From the NCBI RefSeq assembly GCF_051020955.1, contig NC_135016.1, positions 28,739,131 through 28,803,130 on the forward strand: a stretch of 64,000 bases of DNA. The letters are read 5' to 3'. This DNA is from Megalopta genalis (lineage: Eukaryota; Arthropoda; Insecta; Hymenoptera; Halictidae). The position numbers and the translations under genes are program-made. Shown in pieces: positions 1 through 11,226 of the stretch. Each line of letters starts with the position of its first letter. The first letter of the stretch is position 1. Below the pieces are notes generated by a model that searched no databases, was not told the DNA's origin, and saw only the letters and a program-made list of their open reading frames with translations.

Positions 1-637
1 TTTCCTACTCTCCTCGACTTTTAATAGCGTCAAAAGTCTGTCCAATTTCCATAGTTTTTTCATAGAGTTCAAGTGGGAAGTTGTTCTAATGAAATTCGAT
101 GTGTCGCGTACGTGAATCGCACTGCAAGCTTTTGCTACATTTTTCTCAGGAAACAATCTTCATTGGTCAAATCACGGCAAGTAGGGAATTCTGAAAAATA
201 TTGCATTACAAGTAGTAATATCCAGCAATGATCAGACACGCAAGTATTTCTGACGCTACGTTATTCAAATGCAACAAATTCGCGTTATTTTTATTATCAT
301 CTGAAATATTTGTCTCTGTTCTCTTGGACATGATTGTAGCTTCATCTAAAATAGGATAAATTCATTCGAATCGCAAACATCTTTCCGTAATTCGCTTCAT
401 CATTTTAACACACAATATATTCCTTAACAAAGCTAATTTGCGAAGCTTATTAGGTACTATTGTTCGATCTGACAATCTTTTATATTCTCAATGAGCTTTT
501 AACAGATCCACTGCCATTGTTACACGCACATTACGTTCGCGATCCTGTACGTCTATGTAACAATTCATTTCATGAATAGATTCATACGATCATCGACTTT
601 TTAACGATTAATGCCTCCAATCGTTTTCATCAATCAT
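1..637. other. AT-rich non-coding DNA
   Basis: No open reading frame of note, no tandem repeat and no clear transposon end is visible here. The composition is AT-rich with short CpG-containing patches. I see nothing in it that I can name. Confidence 0.5.
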
Positions 638-1039
638 TTAACACTAGATTTACGGTGCACTAAAAGCAGCCGTTTCGTATTAATTTATAAAAGTAACAAC
701 GAGACATTTATTCTGCTTTTGAACCAGCGTTACTGTAATTTGCCGCAAGAGACACATATTCCTGTTTTAATTCGATACTGAGACATTTGAAAAAAGAAGG
801 AGATTTCGAGATATTCTACTATTTCATACCAAATAGTATCATCTGCAATGCTTTTATTATTGCATTTAGTGCAATATTGGTATATTTTTCTTCAAACTTC
901 ATTATTTAGACAGCATTGAATTGCTTAGCAGCGATGTGTCGAATAAATAACGCGCACGCGTATTTTCACGATCTGACTAATCGTAACTTAAAAGATTAAT
1001 GACCCGTCATTTCCACGGTTTCCCTAGACTTAGTGTCAA
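638..1039. mobile_element. Doubtful F4-type TTAA element
   Basis: The left end begins TTAACACTAGATTTACGG and the right end, read in reverse complement, begins TTGACACTAAGTCTAGGG. These are imperfect inverted repeats about 400 bp apart. The right end also resembles the F4 element at 16287-16501, which has TACTAAACC followed by CCACGG and AAATGACCG, because this copy has CCGTGG and AAATGACGG in the same order. One target site is TTAA and the other is TCAA, so a decayed TTAA insertion is possible. No coding capacity is visible. The end similarity is partial and could be coincidental. Confidence 0.35.
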
Positions 1040-1575
1040 TGAAACTCAACTCTTTCATCGATCGATGTCGAACACAGACACGGCACAACATTCCTTTGTT
1101 AAATAATTTCAGCGACTCGCGAAGAAGATGCATCGCGTTTGACAAAAACTGTTAATAATTTAGCGATCGAGTGAATCGGTTCCATCGATTTTCGTGACGA
1201 TATTAAAGGAATCGAGCCGTAAAACGATGAACAACGGGAACGCCGCGTTATTCGGCCGCAGAATGGCGAGCCCGCGTGAATGTTTTCAGCGAGCTTTCTG
1301 GTGGCGTTGCCGGTGTATTGTTGGGACAGTGTGCACAGCAGGGCACGGTTTTCGTCAGTGACTCATCGACGTTGGACGAGTCGCGACGCGTCGCGTCGCG
1401 TAACGTCGCGTCGATTAGAAAGGGGGCACGCGAGAAAAATAGAGAGAGCTCGCGCGGTAAACGTCGTGTTACCTTGTCCGCGTAGTTTCCAGTAACAAAA
1501 CGGCGCGCCGCGGCGACGTCGACATCGGAATTGCAAAAATTCACGTGCGGTCCGCCGGTTTCCACCGACCTTCGC
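1040..1575. other. CpG-rich single-copy DNA
   Basis: Non-coding block with CG-rich words such as repeated CGTCGCG around 1380-1415. Overlapping short ORFs on both strands have biased Arg-rich translations typical of GC-rich non-coding DNA. No domain, RNA gene or mobile element recognised. Confidence 0.5.
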
Positions 1576-1664
1576 CTTCTCTCTCTCTCTCTCTCTCTCT
1601 CTCGCTCTCTCTCTCTCTCCCTCTCCACCCTCTCTCATTCCCTTTTCCCTCCCTTTCTCTCTCG
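1576..1664. repeat. (CT)n microsatellite
   Basis: An almost pure CT run lies at 1577-1620 and a looser pyrimidine tract continues to about 1664. Read on the minus strand it gives Arg-Glu repeats and on the plus strand Ser-Leu repeats. These ORFs are artefacts of the dinucleotide repeat. Confidence 0.95.
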
Positions 1665-3305
1665 TTTTATATTTTTCGTTCCACCGGCACTGCACCCCCA
1701 CGGGCCATCGGGGCCCGCGTTTTCTCCATTTGTTTCGCACGGTTGTGGAGGCGAACGGGAAATTCTCATTTACAAGAACGGCCGACGATAGAGGAGCGCG
1801 CGAGCCCCGGGACGAATATCATTCACGCTCGCCTCCTTCCGCGGACGCAACAAAGCCGAATATTGATTAAACCGTGCCGCGCGCAGACTGCGTGCAGGTA
1901 ATTAGCAGATGCACGGAGTTTTAATGGCCCTTTAATAACACGCAACATCAAATTAGAAGGGCGGCACACGGCCGCGTCCAACCCCATTTCTCTTCCCGCC
2001 GACGCCGTCCTCGTCGTCCTTCTCGCTGCTAGCCGCGCCGTTTCGTTCCGTGGCTCCTCCGTCTTTTTCCCTCCGACGACCCGTTATATTTTACAAGGAG
2101 AACCGCCGTCATCGGGAGGCTGCCGGCCCGGCCCGGCCCGGCCCGTGATTACCGCGGCCTTGCGAAGCAATTTCACCGTGGACCGTCATTCGGCTAAGTT
2201 ATTCGCTAATATAGTTGCGAAAGGGAGCACTTATTAAGAAGCGTTACGCCGCCAGGGGAGACTTACACCCTTTGTTACTGGGGCGATATCGGGCTCGGCT
2301 TCAGGTGTACTTAATCGAATGATTGTATTATTAATTGTCGGAACCGGCACGTTGCCACCGACCGGATAATAAAACATTGGATAAAGTCCACCAGCTCCCA
2401 GGTGTTCCCGTACGAAAAACCCGGGGCACGAGCTTCTTTCTCGTCACATTCGTGTTCGTTTTTTACCGAAATCATTTCGATTTGTTCTCGTTGTATCGTT
2501 CTTTTATTTTGCGAACGAAAACTTCATGCTTCTCTGCAAGAAATTGTTTTACCTCCGAGTTGTTATTAGATCGCGGGCGCGGATGCGTTTATGGCGAAAT
2601 TGTATAGGTGAAACATGAAATGGTGAACAAATTGAAAGGAATTATGAATGTTGATGCGTTAACAGAAATGTACAAGATCTCGATCACATAGTTTAGTAAT
2701 GCTTTCCAATATAGGAAGAACTAACGCAGATAAAAAAAATATTCAGAAACGGCAGAATTTTCTTACCCTAATTAACTAAAAAATTGAAGGATATCCTTTT
2801 TTAAGTTACACCCCGTCCGGGAAATCAATCGGTCGAATAGATTTTTCTCCATCGTTTATGTAAACTCGGAAAACATGGTTTCGAGAGAGAGACGCGTTCA
2901 AAGTTTTCGCTACGATTTAGTTACAGTAATTGCAAACTAACTGCAGTAGGTCATAATCAATTAATAAAGTAAATGTAGAAAATAAGTCTTCTTATAACTT
3001 ACTTAGCTTATAAATTTATCTCTTACATGCGTTAGTTAATAACATTATTTAGTTCATAATATCGCATTAGTATTGAGTAATTATTGTTCAAGAAGTTAAC
3101 TCAGCCTGCAGTTGTTTATACTTTGTCCCAGTCCTCGATGAACGGAGCATAGTTTGGTTTCGTCGAAGCAAGAAGATAAGACCGAGTTATGAGCGACTGG
3201 ATCGCTCGAAAATCGCGTCGATTACTCCGTATAGCCCCGCAGTTGATGCCGGACGATCTGTTGGGAAGCAGACCGCAAAGAAACAATGGGCGCTGTAACG
3301 TGTAA
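1665..3305. other. Non-coding block, CpG-rich then AT-rich
   Basis: The first 700 bases are GC/CpG-rich and include a short CCCGG tandem run at about 2122-2146. TAAT-type words and a CCTTTGTT motif near 2269 lie in the 1900-2345 part, which would suit regulatory DNA, but this is only inference. From about 2600 the sequence becomes AT-rich and featureless. No gene, RNA or transposon end identified. Confidence 0.45.
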
Positions 3306-3675
3306 TGCAGCGTGTCCCAAAATTATTGTACAAGCGAGAAACGAGGGGTTCCTGAGGTGATTTGAAGTAACTTTTTCCTTAGCGAAAATGCAATCCGTCG
3401 CTTCGTTAGCAAGTTATTGACGAGAAACAGTGACCAATGAGACGCGAGCTCGAGTAAGCGCGAGGCGCCCCAGCCAACGAGCGGTGGAAGGCCAGTTCCG
3501 CTCATTGATTCGGCTGCCTCGCGCCAGCTAATCTCGGCTCTCATTGGTCACCGTTTTTCGCTAATAACTCGTAAACGAAGCCGCGGATTACATTTTCGCT
3601 AAGGAAAAAGTTACTTGAAATGATCTCAGGAACCCCTCGTTTCCCGCTTGTACAATAACTTTGGGACAACTTGTA
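3306..3675. mobile_element. G1 foldback element, copy 1 (370 bp)
   Basis: This is a long imperfect inverted repeat. The left arm starts GCGTGTCCCAAAATTATTGT and the right arm ends with a matching GGGACAACTTGTA, so the element would fold into one large hairpin. Both arms carry the family hallmarks: a block reading GGTTCCTGAGGTGATTTGAA, then ACTTTTTCCTTAGCGAAAAT, then CCAAT (near 3433) or ATTGG (near 3545). Other copies lie at 25077-25443 and 58084-58466, and half a copy at 11766-11903. The ends resemble the CAGGGTGTCC termini of TA-inserting, Tc1/mariner-associated miniature elements. It has no coding capacity. ORFs on its minus strand are incidental. Confidence 0.85.
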
Positions 3676-5324
3676 TAGTAATTTAAGCGCGTTCGCCGTG
3701 ACGTCTGCGACGAGGTCGCTGCGAACGCCGGCCGTCTCGATTATCCTACAGGCATAATTCCGCGCGGTATGAAAATCCAGCTGAACCGGGTGCTCGCGTT
3801 TCTTCGCAGCATTGTTTCTCTTTGTGCCTGGAACGTGCCGGCCCGTTATGTTTGCCTCGCAATTATAGCCCGGCACGTGCATCATGAAAGAAATACATTA
3901 ATACGACGCCGCGGCTCGTAAATTATGAAACGTACAAACCGTCCGACGAAATTGCGGGAGAACGATCCACGACAGCGGAATGGCCGCGGGTCGCGGTGAA
4001 AATTTAATAACGCACGTCCGTTCTGTCTGATTGCAATCCAATTAATTACGCGCGGATATTTATTAATCGGTCGCTTCCGAGCCGCGGACTTGGAACAGGC
4101 TTATTGCGTTTGCGGAGCAAACAAAACGTAATTGCAAAATGCCCGAGGTGGCCCGGCCAATTTTTTGGTGTTAATTTTGTCGTACAACAGCGAGCAGGGA
4201 GGGGCCGTGCACCGCGCGGCGGCGGCGGCGGAGGACAATGTTAAATAACTAATTGTAAGCGATGCGACGCGAATCCGGCCGGGAACGAGTGTAATACGTT
4301 TCAAGTACCGCGGCGCGTTTTATTGATTAATTTCCGAATATTTCACGGCGGCGCGCGGAACTTCGGCGGGCTTATCGATTATTGTTATGCAGCGTACTTC
4401 AGGAAATTAATTTTGAGAAGTGTACCGAAGATATTTGCTGATAACGCAGAGCCTCGTAATTTCGAGTTCACGTGACTGAAGCGAACGGCAACTTGTGCCG
4501 TGAATTTAATACTGTCTACCCGTTACAGTCATAAATTTCTCTGCATTATAAACACGTTATCGATCCCCGCGAACGTTGCAAACTGGGGATAAGATTATAA
4601 ACTGGAGGCCGAGGTAACAATGAGAGGGAATAGTCGTGTCGGGACCCGTACCACCGGGCAGCACGAGCTCGGAAATAATAAAAATATTTGTATATCCGGT
4701 CGTTTCGTTAAATTAGGGCTTTTTTTCTCGACCGAAGTTATTTTTGATCCTAGATACGGGAGCGTGGCGTGCTGCAAAGGGAAAAACTGGCGGAAAAACG
4801 GACGGAAAAACGGGACGCTGGAAAATAATCTGGTCCACGGAGGTTCGCCGTGAAGCGCGTTATTATTAATTTATTAGCGGTTTCACGAGCGCGCACTGTT
4901 ACTCGTCCCAATCGTTACCGGAGAATAATTAAAACGAGAGGATTTTATCTCGCCGATACAGCGGCAATCGGTGAACTGCACGAGCTCCGAGCAATTAAGC
5001 CCGTTCGAGGCTCGCTGCTCGACGCTGCCCGTTTCATCCGTCCATAGAAAAAGCCTGTGACCGGCACGGACACTTTGCGGATCAATAGTACCCCGATGGC
5101 ATGCTTCTCGATAATTGTAACACCGGTCCTACGAAAGGCACAAAACTGGCTCTATCACGGCCTTCCTACCTCCGCAGATTTTCCTAGAGATAACGCGGAG
5201 GCCTGCACCGGCACACTTTTCCCACTCCGATTCCAACATTTTTCTCGTTCTTCTTTTTCTTCCTTTTTTCTTTGCTTTTGTTTTTGTATTTCATCTTTAG
5301 CTTGCGATATGCTAGCATATTCGC
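3676..5324. other. CpG-rich single-copy block
   Basis: Largely GC/CpG-rich with embedded AT-rich words such as AATTAATTACGCG and TTATTAATCGG near 4035-4070, and a GGCGGCGGCGG run near 4220. No reading frame with a recognisable domain. It is free of the repeat families seen elsewhere, so it is a plausible place for regulatory DNA, which is inference only. Confidence 0.45.
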
Positions 5325-5511
5325 GCTCTCTCCCCCTCTCTCATTCTCTCACTTTCTCTCCCTCTCTCTCTCTCTCTCGCTGGCTCTCTCTCTCCCTCTC
5401 TCTCCTCCTCTCTCTCGCTCTCTCATTCTCTCACTTTCTCTCTCTCTCTCTCGCTGGCTCGCTCTCTCTCCCTCTTTCTCCCTCCCTCTCTCTCGCTCTC
5501 TCATTCTCTCA

Positions 5512-5541
<30 letters not shown>
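5325..5541. repeat. Compound CT repeat with higher-order unit
   Basis: CT-rich tract in which the string TCATTCTCTCACTTTCTCTC recurs at about 5341, 5423 and 5501, giving a higher-order period of roughly 80 bases over the basic CT dinucleotide. The two overlapping plus-strand ORFs of 109-170 codons that cross it are Ser/Leu-rich translations of the repeat and are not genes. Confidence 0.95.
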
Positions 5542-5546
<5 letters not shown>

Positions 5547-5613
5547 TAACGAAGGGTTCATCTCGTTGATAAATAAAGTTATTATTATCACAACATTTTA
5601 ACGTCGAGAATGC

Positions 5614-5903
5614 TTAACCCGAGAAAGATAACCTACGTCGCAGAGGCGCCTGCGAAGACTGTTGATTTTTGTTAATTTTTCATAGAGGTCTAGTGATTTA
5701 AGTTTAAAATTACTTAAAATATAAAAAAATATAATATAAATGCATTTTATTTTTACAATAATGCCAAACCTTTAAAATGACTAGATTAACTTAAATAAAT
5801 ATCCATTGTTAGTATAAAATTGACGCCTTAGAAAAGCATGCGCCTCTGAAGCGTATGGTTATCTTTTACGTACGTTGTCATATGGTTATCTTTCTAGGGT
5901 TAA
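5614..5903 (+). mobile_element. F1 piggyBac-type MITE, copy 1, subfamily A
   Basis: 290-bp element bounded by TTAA on both sides. The left end is CCCGAGAAAGATA, and the right end in reverse complement is CCCTAGAAAGATA. The latter is the 13-bp terminal repeat of Trichoplusia ni piggyBac as I know it, and the left end differs by one base. Further in from the right end, an ACGTACGT-containing spacer and a second AAAGATAACCAT copy echo the subterminal layout of canonical piggyBac. The interior is AT-rich and non-coding. By eye it is identical over its full length to the copy at 11990-12279. Subfamily A carries GACTGTTGATTTTTGTTAAT near the left end. Confidence 0.92.
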
Positions 5904-6369
5904 ACTCGCAGCAACCTGAAATGTTGCGCAACCTGATGTAATCTCGATTTAAATCATTGCTGAGTCGGTTACGTTTTAAACGCAATTTAAAAAAAACGTT
6001 CTCGTTAAATAGATGTTTCATTTTACAGTTTCAGTTTTCTTCCTCGAATTCGGCTTCAATTACTCAATTTAATTAACACGCTCTACTTCCACGATTTTCT
6101 ATTTCAAGCAAACGCCATCGAATGAATTTTGTGCTCACAATCAGATAAAATTGTAACAGGTAGCATGATATTCAGAGAATTTGTAGCTTCTCTTCGACGA
6201 CATCTTCGTCATACCTTATAAGAGGATGCGACGCATTTGACCCTTTGCAATCGGAGCGATTTTCGCTCGAAAATAAAAATAACTTTCCTGACCTGTTTTC
6301 ATTCTATATAACCTAGTGCATTTTATACGTATGAAATTGAATTTTGTGGTCCGTGCAACAGATACATTT
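5904..6369. other. AT-rich non-coding spacer
   Basis: Sequence between the F1 and F2 elements. No ORF, tandem repeat or transposon terminus is evident. Confidence 0.5.
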
Positions 6370-6590
6370 TTAACCCTTCGCACTCGAGTGGTGACTCTGA
6401 AGCACCGATAAAATTGTTACATCACGCTCCAAGATAATGTTTATATTAAGATTAGATTTAGAAAATTGTTAAAAGTGTAACTGTTGTACGGGTCACCGCG
6501 AGACTCGATTTCATATGCATAAAATGGAAATACTGTCAGAAAAATTATTTCTGATTTACAGTTGAAACGGCTTCGAGTGCAAAGGGTTAA
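6370..6590 (-). mobile_element. F2 TTAA element, copy 1 (221 bp)
   Basis: Bounded by TTAA at both ends. The left terminus is CCCTTCGCACTCGAGTGG and the right terminus in reverse complement is CCCTTTGCACTCGAAG. Next to the left end lies GGTGACTCTGAAGCACC, which recurs in the copy at 18325-18571 as GGTGCCTCAGAGTCACC in the opposite orientation. The CCC start and TTAA target are piggyBac-like, but the internal sequence is unrelated to F1. It is non-coding. Confidence 0.85.
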
Positions 6591-6690
6591 TAGTTTTTTC
6601 AATGTAAACAAATTTGATGATGTTAAACTTATTTTGAAACGTGATACGACGATTTTTAGCGGTGCCTGAAAGTCACCATTCGACGCCATA
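6591..6690 (+). mobile_element. Degraded F2 fragment
   Basis: Immediately after the F2 copy, the sequence AACGTGATACGACGATTTTTAG followed by CGGTGCCTGAAAGTCACCATTCG resembles the right part of the 18325 copy (GCGTGATACAACAAATTTTA, GTGGTGCCTCAGAGTCACCACTCG). It lacks the CAAAGGG terminus. It seems to be a second, older F2 piece lying next to, and in the opposite orientation from, the intact copy. Confidence 0.6.
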
Positions 6691-7559
6691 GTGACGCTGT
6701 TAGCGAACGTGTTAACTTAGAAGCATCGAACGCACGCACAGTGTCCTCGTTCATGCATTCCGGGGTCGCTTGGCTATCGCAGAACCTACATTGAATTCTC
6801 TGGCCGATTACGGTGTCATTAAAAGCCTTTCTACCGGGACCCCGACCGCTTATCGAGTAAATCTTTAGTTCGTGCAGAAGCGTAAGACGGTCTGCAGCCA
6901 GTATGCAGGCCAAGTGCCAAAACGACTGTGATTCTGGGATCACGAGAGGACGAGAACATGTACGGTCTAGGGGGGTAACGACGTGTCAGACCGGAAGATC
7001 CGGTCTATATTTTCCAGTCTATTATTTTTAACGGACCACTCGTTCTTCCCTCGCCGCTCTTTGTGCCGCGACGTTCCCCGGAACTGGGCGGACTCTTTCT
7101 GATTTGATTTCCGCGGCTTCCTCGTCACCGTCGACTTCCGATTCCAGCGTGCTTCCTTTCTTCGTAAATTTCGCGGGCACGCAAACCAAACAACCGCGGA
7201 AATTCACCGGCAAATTTCTTGCGCGCAACGGCGTTCGTAAATCTGTAAATTTTTCAGCGTTCCCGCCGGCCCGTTCGCGCCTCGCGGTGAACACCGACGA
7301 TATCCGGGGCCCGCGGAAACGATAAAAGAAGCCATAAACAGGCTAGAATCGCGCGGCGGAGCCTTTAGTGCGCAATTCCCGCAGCCCGAAATTCTTTCCT
7401 AAGAATTGAACGACCATCGCGAGCGAACGAGCTTAACGCCGCTGCAAACGATCACGAGAATCTCTCTATGCGCTCGATAAATTTCGAATATTTAACTCGG
7501 CCGTGATCTTCCTTGCGTAAAGACGTTAAATCAATTTGCAAACGCTTTTCGGTAATCAG
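6691..7559. other. CpG-rich non-coding DNA
   Basis: No recognisable coding region or RNA. Overlapping ORFs of 70-95 codons on both strands between 6656 and 7325 have no domain features and look like chance ORFs in GC-rich DNA. Confidence 0.45.
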
Positions 7560-7599
7560 GGATCCATACGGTTTCGTTTGAAAATTCGACTTTTTATCA

Positions 7600-8010
7600 G
7601 GGTTCGACGATTCCGAAGCGATTTACGATCTTTTTCAATCGTTTGGCGGCTATTCGATTTTGAAACGAGTTCGATTTTTGTTCATCGTTTCGCGGATGTT
7701 CGATCTTGAAACGATCTCGATCTTTTTCGACCTTTGGCGGCGATTCGTATGTCGTGGAAAAGGAGTGGGGAGACGTTTCGTCCGGGGCCCGCTAGAGGAC
7801 TCATCGGTAAGGCTATCCTAGCGGGCCCTTGCCTTAGACGTAAGGGTAGGACGAAGTCTCGGTGTATATATAGGGATCGGAACGGATCGGCTACTAGCGG
7901 GAAGAGGAGCCCCCTGCTGGCAGGTCTGGAGGTAGCCGCCACAGACCGATCGTTGGATATTCGATTCCGTAACGATTTCGATTTCTTTAGTTACGAATCG
8001 ATCTTCGATT
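7600..8010. repeat. Degenerate 46-bp tandem repeat, interrupted
   Basis: Units such as TTTGGCGGCTATTCGATTTT (about 7642) and TTTCGCGGATGTTCGATCTT (about 7688) repeat with a period near 46 bases, and a third unit starts at about 7733. The pattern stops at about 7747 and similar words (GGATATTCGATTCCGTAACG, then ATTTCGATTTCTTTAG) resume at about 7953. Between them sits a GC-rich segment listed separately. The repeat is rich in TCGAT words. It is not coding. Confidence 0.65.
7748..7945 (+). other. GC-rich insert with TATA-like motif, unknown
   Basis: About 200 bases that differ from the surrounding 46-bp repeat. It contains an imperfect stem made by GGGCCCGCTAGAG (about 7785) and CTAGCGGGCCC (about 7819), then GTGTATATATAGGGATCGG near 7862, which looks like a TATA box, followed by purine-rich sequence. 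I could not match it to tRNA-like A and B boxes, nor to a named SINE. It may be an inserted short element or a diverged remnant of a retroelement 5' end. The call is descriptive. Confidence 0.35.
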
Positions 8011-10513
8011 CAAAGTCGCCACGACGCCGTTAATCGTTGAGGATCGATTTTCAAAGAATCTTTCCGGACGTTTGTTCCGAATTCTTCGCGGATGAAGCAA
8101 ATTCGAGGTCGCTGGCGCAGCTTCGCCGGACGGTAGAGTTAACAAAGCGATCCCCGGGAATTTAAGCGAGTTAACAAACGACTTCGCAGTAGCGCGCAGC
8201 GAAACGGAGGATTATCAGAGTCCGCGCGAGCACGAAGTTCGCGTGTAATTTTCTCGCCGGCGTGGATAGTCTTGTGTAAGTAAAAAAAACTGTGCAGCAA
8301 GATAATCGTCGGGACGCGAGGGCGGAAAGCAGCGACGGAGTGCTTTCGAATTATTCCTTGGTGAAACGAGACGCGGCGACGACGCGAAGGGCGGAGAAGG
8401 ACGGTCGCGTTTCGGTCTCCCAATTAAGGTCCCTGACCATTAAATTCGTGGAACACCGGCGCCTTACGTGTAAATTCCGGGAACGCGTCACGCGCGAGTT
8501 TCTCCCGAATGCTTCCACGGAACGGTTTTTTTGTTTTCTTCCAAATGCGCACTCGACGGTACAAGTGTGTTTGAAATTCTTCTTAATCATCGCGCGCCTC
8601 TCTCGCCACGGACCTTTCATAACAGACAAAATAGTCGTGCGCTTGTGTGCCTTCAGCGCGGCCAGTCACTTTGCCCCTTCAGTTTCGAGCGAATGTCCTT
8701 TATGCGGTGTTTCAGCGAGCACGAACGCCGGGGACCCGCCCGCCCGTTGATATCCGACGAACGTCTGAACAGGATTTCCGTCCGCGGAAGCGTTTATGTG
8801 AAATTTCCACCGGCCAGCGACCGCTTTCACGCTTCTGACCATGATTTTCGAAAACGAGCTTCGCTGGAAGGGAGTAGGCGTGTGGGGGGCGGAGGGACAC
8901 CTCCTCTGTGGAGAAATTCGTTGGAAATATCGACGGACGGCTGCCGCGGACGGAAAGGAAATACCCTGATAACTATTTACGCGCCGTGCCGGCGAATTCA
9001 TTGCGATCCCGTTCAGATTAAAGGCAACCTACCAACGCAACGTCGCAAGCAACCGGGAGCTGTTCAAATGTCAATGATCCTTGGGCTCAAAGCAATCGCG
9101 CTATCAAAGTCGAATCAAGAAAATGGATTTTGCATAGGAAATTACGGGATAAACGGCGGCCTCGTTGGTTTCGTCGAGCAAATTCGAACGGAAAGCGTTT
9201 CAGAGAAAATGTAAAATGGTAATTTCGGAAATTCTCCGAAAAAATTTCATTCGGCTCCGCGGAATTGGGAGAGCGTGCCCGCACGCGCGGGTTTATGTGG
9301 GTCGCTCCATGCGAAATCGGTCAGCTCCCGAGATACTGTTTCGGACTTTGGTCAAAGTCGAGATTTTTCAAAATTGTCGGAATCGCCAATCTTGCAGGTC
9401 TGAAAAATACAGTGTCGACCCTTTTTCATTAAACCGTAAATATCGAACTACCTAACCGATGGAAATGAGCTTTTAGGCGGTTATAGCAGAAACTCGAGTA
9501 TTCGGGAAAAGTAATTTTAGTTGACAAGATTTATTTTGTTTCTTCACTATTTATTTTGCAACTGTTTTTAGCAAAGGCGATGCTTTCATAGCACGCAAAT
9601 ATTTAAAAATTTCAAAAAATGTAGGATATAGCACCGAGTGTCCCCTTTCTTAAATTATTAAAAATTAAAACTGCATCGGCGTATTGTGTTCCATACTGCA
9701 GCGCAAAGTGACGATGCATTCATTTCATTCGTATGCAGCGTAACTTTCGAAATTTCAAGGTCGGCCTCCTCTTTTAAATGGAATTGCATATTTTTCGTGG
9801 ATCGTAAAAAGATTAAATTTTTGGTGGAATAGTCAAAGCCGATATCGATCCTAAATTTAATGCTTAACGAGATTTTAAGATAAATCGATCGGGAGAAATA
9901 GGCCGCGTAACATCGTCGCACAGTTGTTCACTGGCTAAAATCTCGTTACCGATTCTACGGTGCGATTAATTATAACGCGTTAGCAAAATTCTGCTATATT
10001 TAAACCGTTTGCAGCGAACAGCGAACGGTATCAGTGGTTCGGTCACAGCCAGAAATTGATCTAGTGAAGACTAATCCCAGCGCCGATAGTGATGGCGCGC
10101 TATTGAGTTTAGTTCCCGCGAACGGTCGATTCTGATCGCCCATAACGGTTCAAACCTCCTGGCTAATTTAGCCCGAGTTATAGTTAATTTATCGATGGAA
10201 ATGAGATTCCAGATACACCATGATAACTGGTAACGGTCCGCCCAGTAAATTATTACGGTTTAAACCAAGATGGTTTGGAACGTTTCCCTGCGAACACGTT
10301 AAACGTTGCTTTTTTATCGATTTTCAAAGGTCATTTTGAAAACGTGCGATGATCAGAATCGGCAACAATTTGTGCATTTTCTGCATCGAACATTAGCTCT
10401 ACTCAACGTTTCGGTAAGTATCGCATTTTGTACCCATGTTGTATTATAGTTTGTTCACTTAGTTTGACATGTTCTTTCCAGTGGCAGAGAGAGTCAAATT
10501 TTATACGTTACGA
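8011..10513. other. Mixed non-coding DNA
   Basis: CpG-rich up to about 9300, then AT-rich. The longest ORF of the window lies here (8531-9214 plus, 227 codons) with a 152-codon ORF overlapping it in another frame. Neither has a domain, repeat or signal I recognise, and both overlap minus-strand ORFs, so I treat them as chance ORFs. No mobile element ends seen. Confidence 0.4.
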
Positions 10514-10699
10514 TTACACTGCGGATATTATGAATTTTAGACGTTAATTACGAGACTGATATTAAAAGAATCGAAGACTATCTTTCTAATGTATTCAACT
10601 TATTAGAATGGCCGAAAGAGGAAGGACATTTTTATCGGACTTAAACATCTAATGATTAAATTAGACAATTTTTATTTTGCATGAAAATCCGCAGTCTGA
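10514..10699 (+). mobile_element. G3 MITE, copy (about 186 bp)
   Basis: Left end TTACACTGCGGATATTATGA and right end TTTTGCATGAAAATCCGCAGTC are inverted, matching the G3 family consensus end TAGACTGCGGATTTTTATGC. Other copies are at 27986, 29945, 37302, 51988 and 56773. Such ends with TA flanks suggest a TA-inserting (Tc1/mariner-like) miniature element. It is non-coding and somewhat diverged. Confidence 0.65.
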
Positions 10700-10862
10700 T
10701 TATGATTAAAAAATTTAATGTATCCTTCAAATCACGATAAGAAAGCAATACATATCAATACAATTATATAGAGCGCCTTCATTCCATACCATACAACGCT
10801 TGCTCGAAACATTTCTCTGCATATAAAAGAAATTTGTTTCTGATCATGCGTGTTCTACTACT

Positions 10863-11039
10863 CATATTTCTCTAACAAACATATTCCTCACGTACTTTAA
10901 CACGATTATTATTTATTAAATTAGCTTTGCGAATCATTTGTTGAACTGTGTTCGAACACGGAATTATTTAAATTAAAATATCATCTACGTACTTTGTTAT
11001 TCTTCACGGTACACCTTGTTTAAAAATTTCATATGTTGT
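10863..11039. repeat. Left arm of duplicated flank around minisatellite
   Basis: This segment (from CATATTTCTCTAACAAACAT) recurs at 11319-11497 in the same order and orientation with scattered substitutions, including TTTAACACGATTATTATTTA and GACTACGTACTTTG-like stretches. The two arms bracket the 11-bp minisatellite. A more diverged relative lies near 41600-41780. It is part of an interspersed family I cannot name. Confidence 0.75.
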
Positions 11040-11226
11040 CCTTGGCATGACCTTGGCATGACCTTGGCATGACCTTGGCATAACCTTGACATAACCTTGA
11101 GATGACCTTGAGAAAACCTTGACATAACCTTGACATGACCTTGGCATGACCTTGACATGACCTTAAGATAACCTTGAGATAACCTTGACATGACCTTGAC
11201 ATGACCTTGACATAACCTTGACATTG
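11040..11226. repeat. 11-bp minisatellite, 17 units
   Basis: Seventeen uninterrupted units of consensus CCTTGRCATGA fill exactly 187 bases, with no length variation and substitutions mainly at the G/A and TGA/TAA positions. Across unit junctions the word TGACCTTGR appears eight times; its complement YCAAGGTCA is the classical monomeric nuclear-receptor site bound by FTZ-F1/SF-1 and ERR. Because 33 bases equal 11 codons, minus-strand frames stay open and give a repetitive Gln-Gly-His/Val-Met-Ser peptide, which I regard as an artefact. Confidence 0.92.

Noticed and set aside
5057..5601. Ser/Leu-rich ORFs of 109-170 codons
   Set aside because: Produced by the CT repeat.
8531..9214. Longest ORF in the window, 227 codons on the plus strand
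   Set aside because: No recognisable domain, Arg/Ser-rich translation, overlapped by ORFs in other frames and on the other strand in CpG-rich DNA where stop codons are rare.
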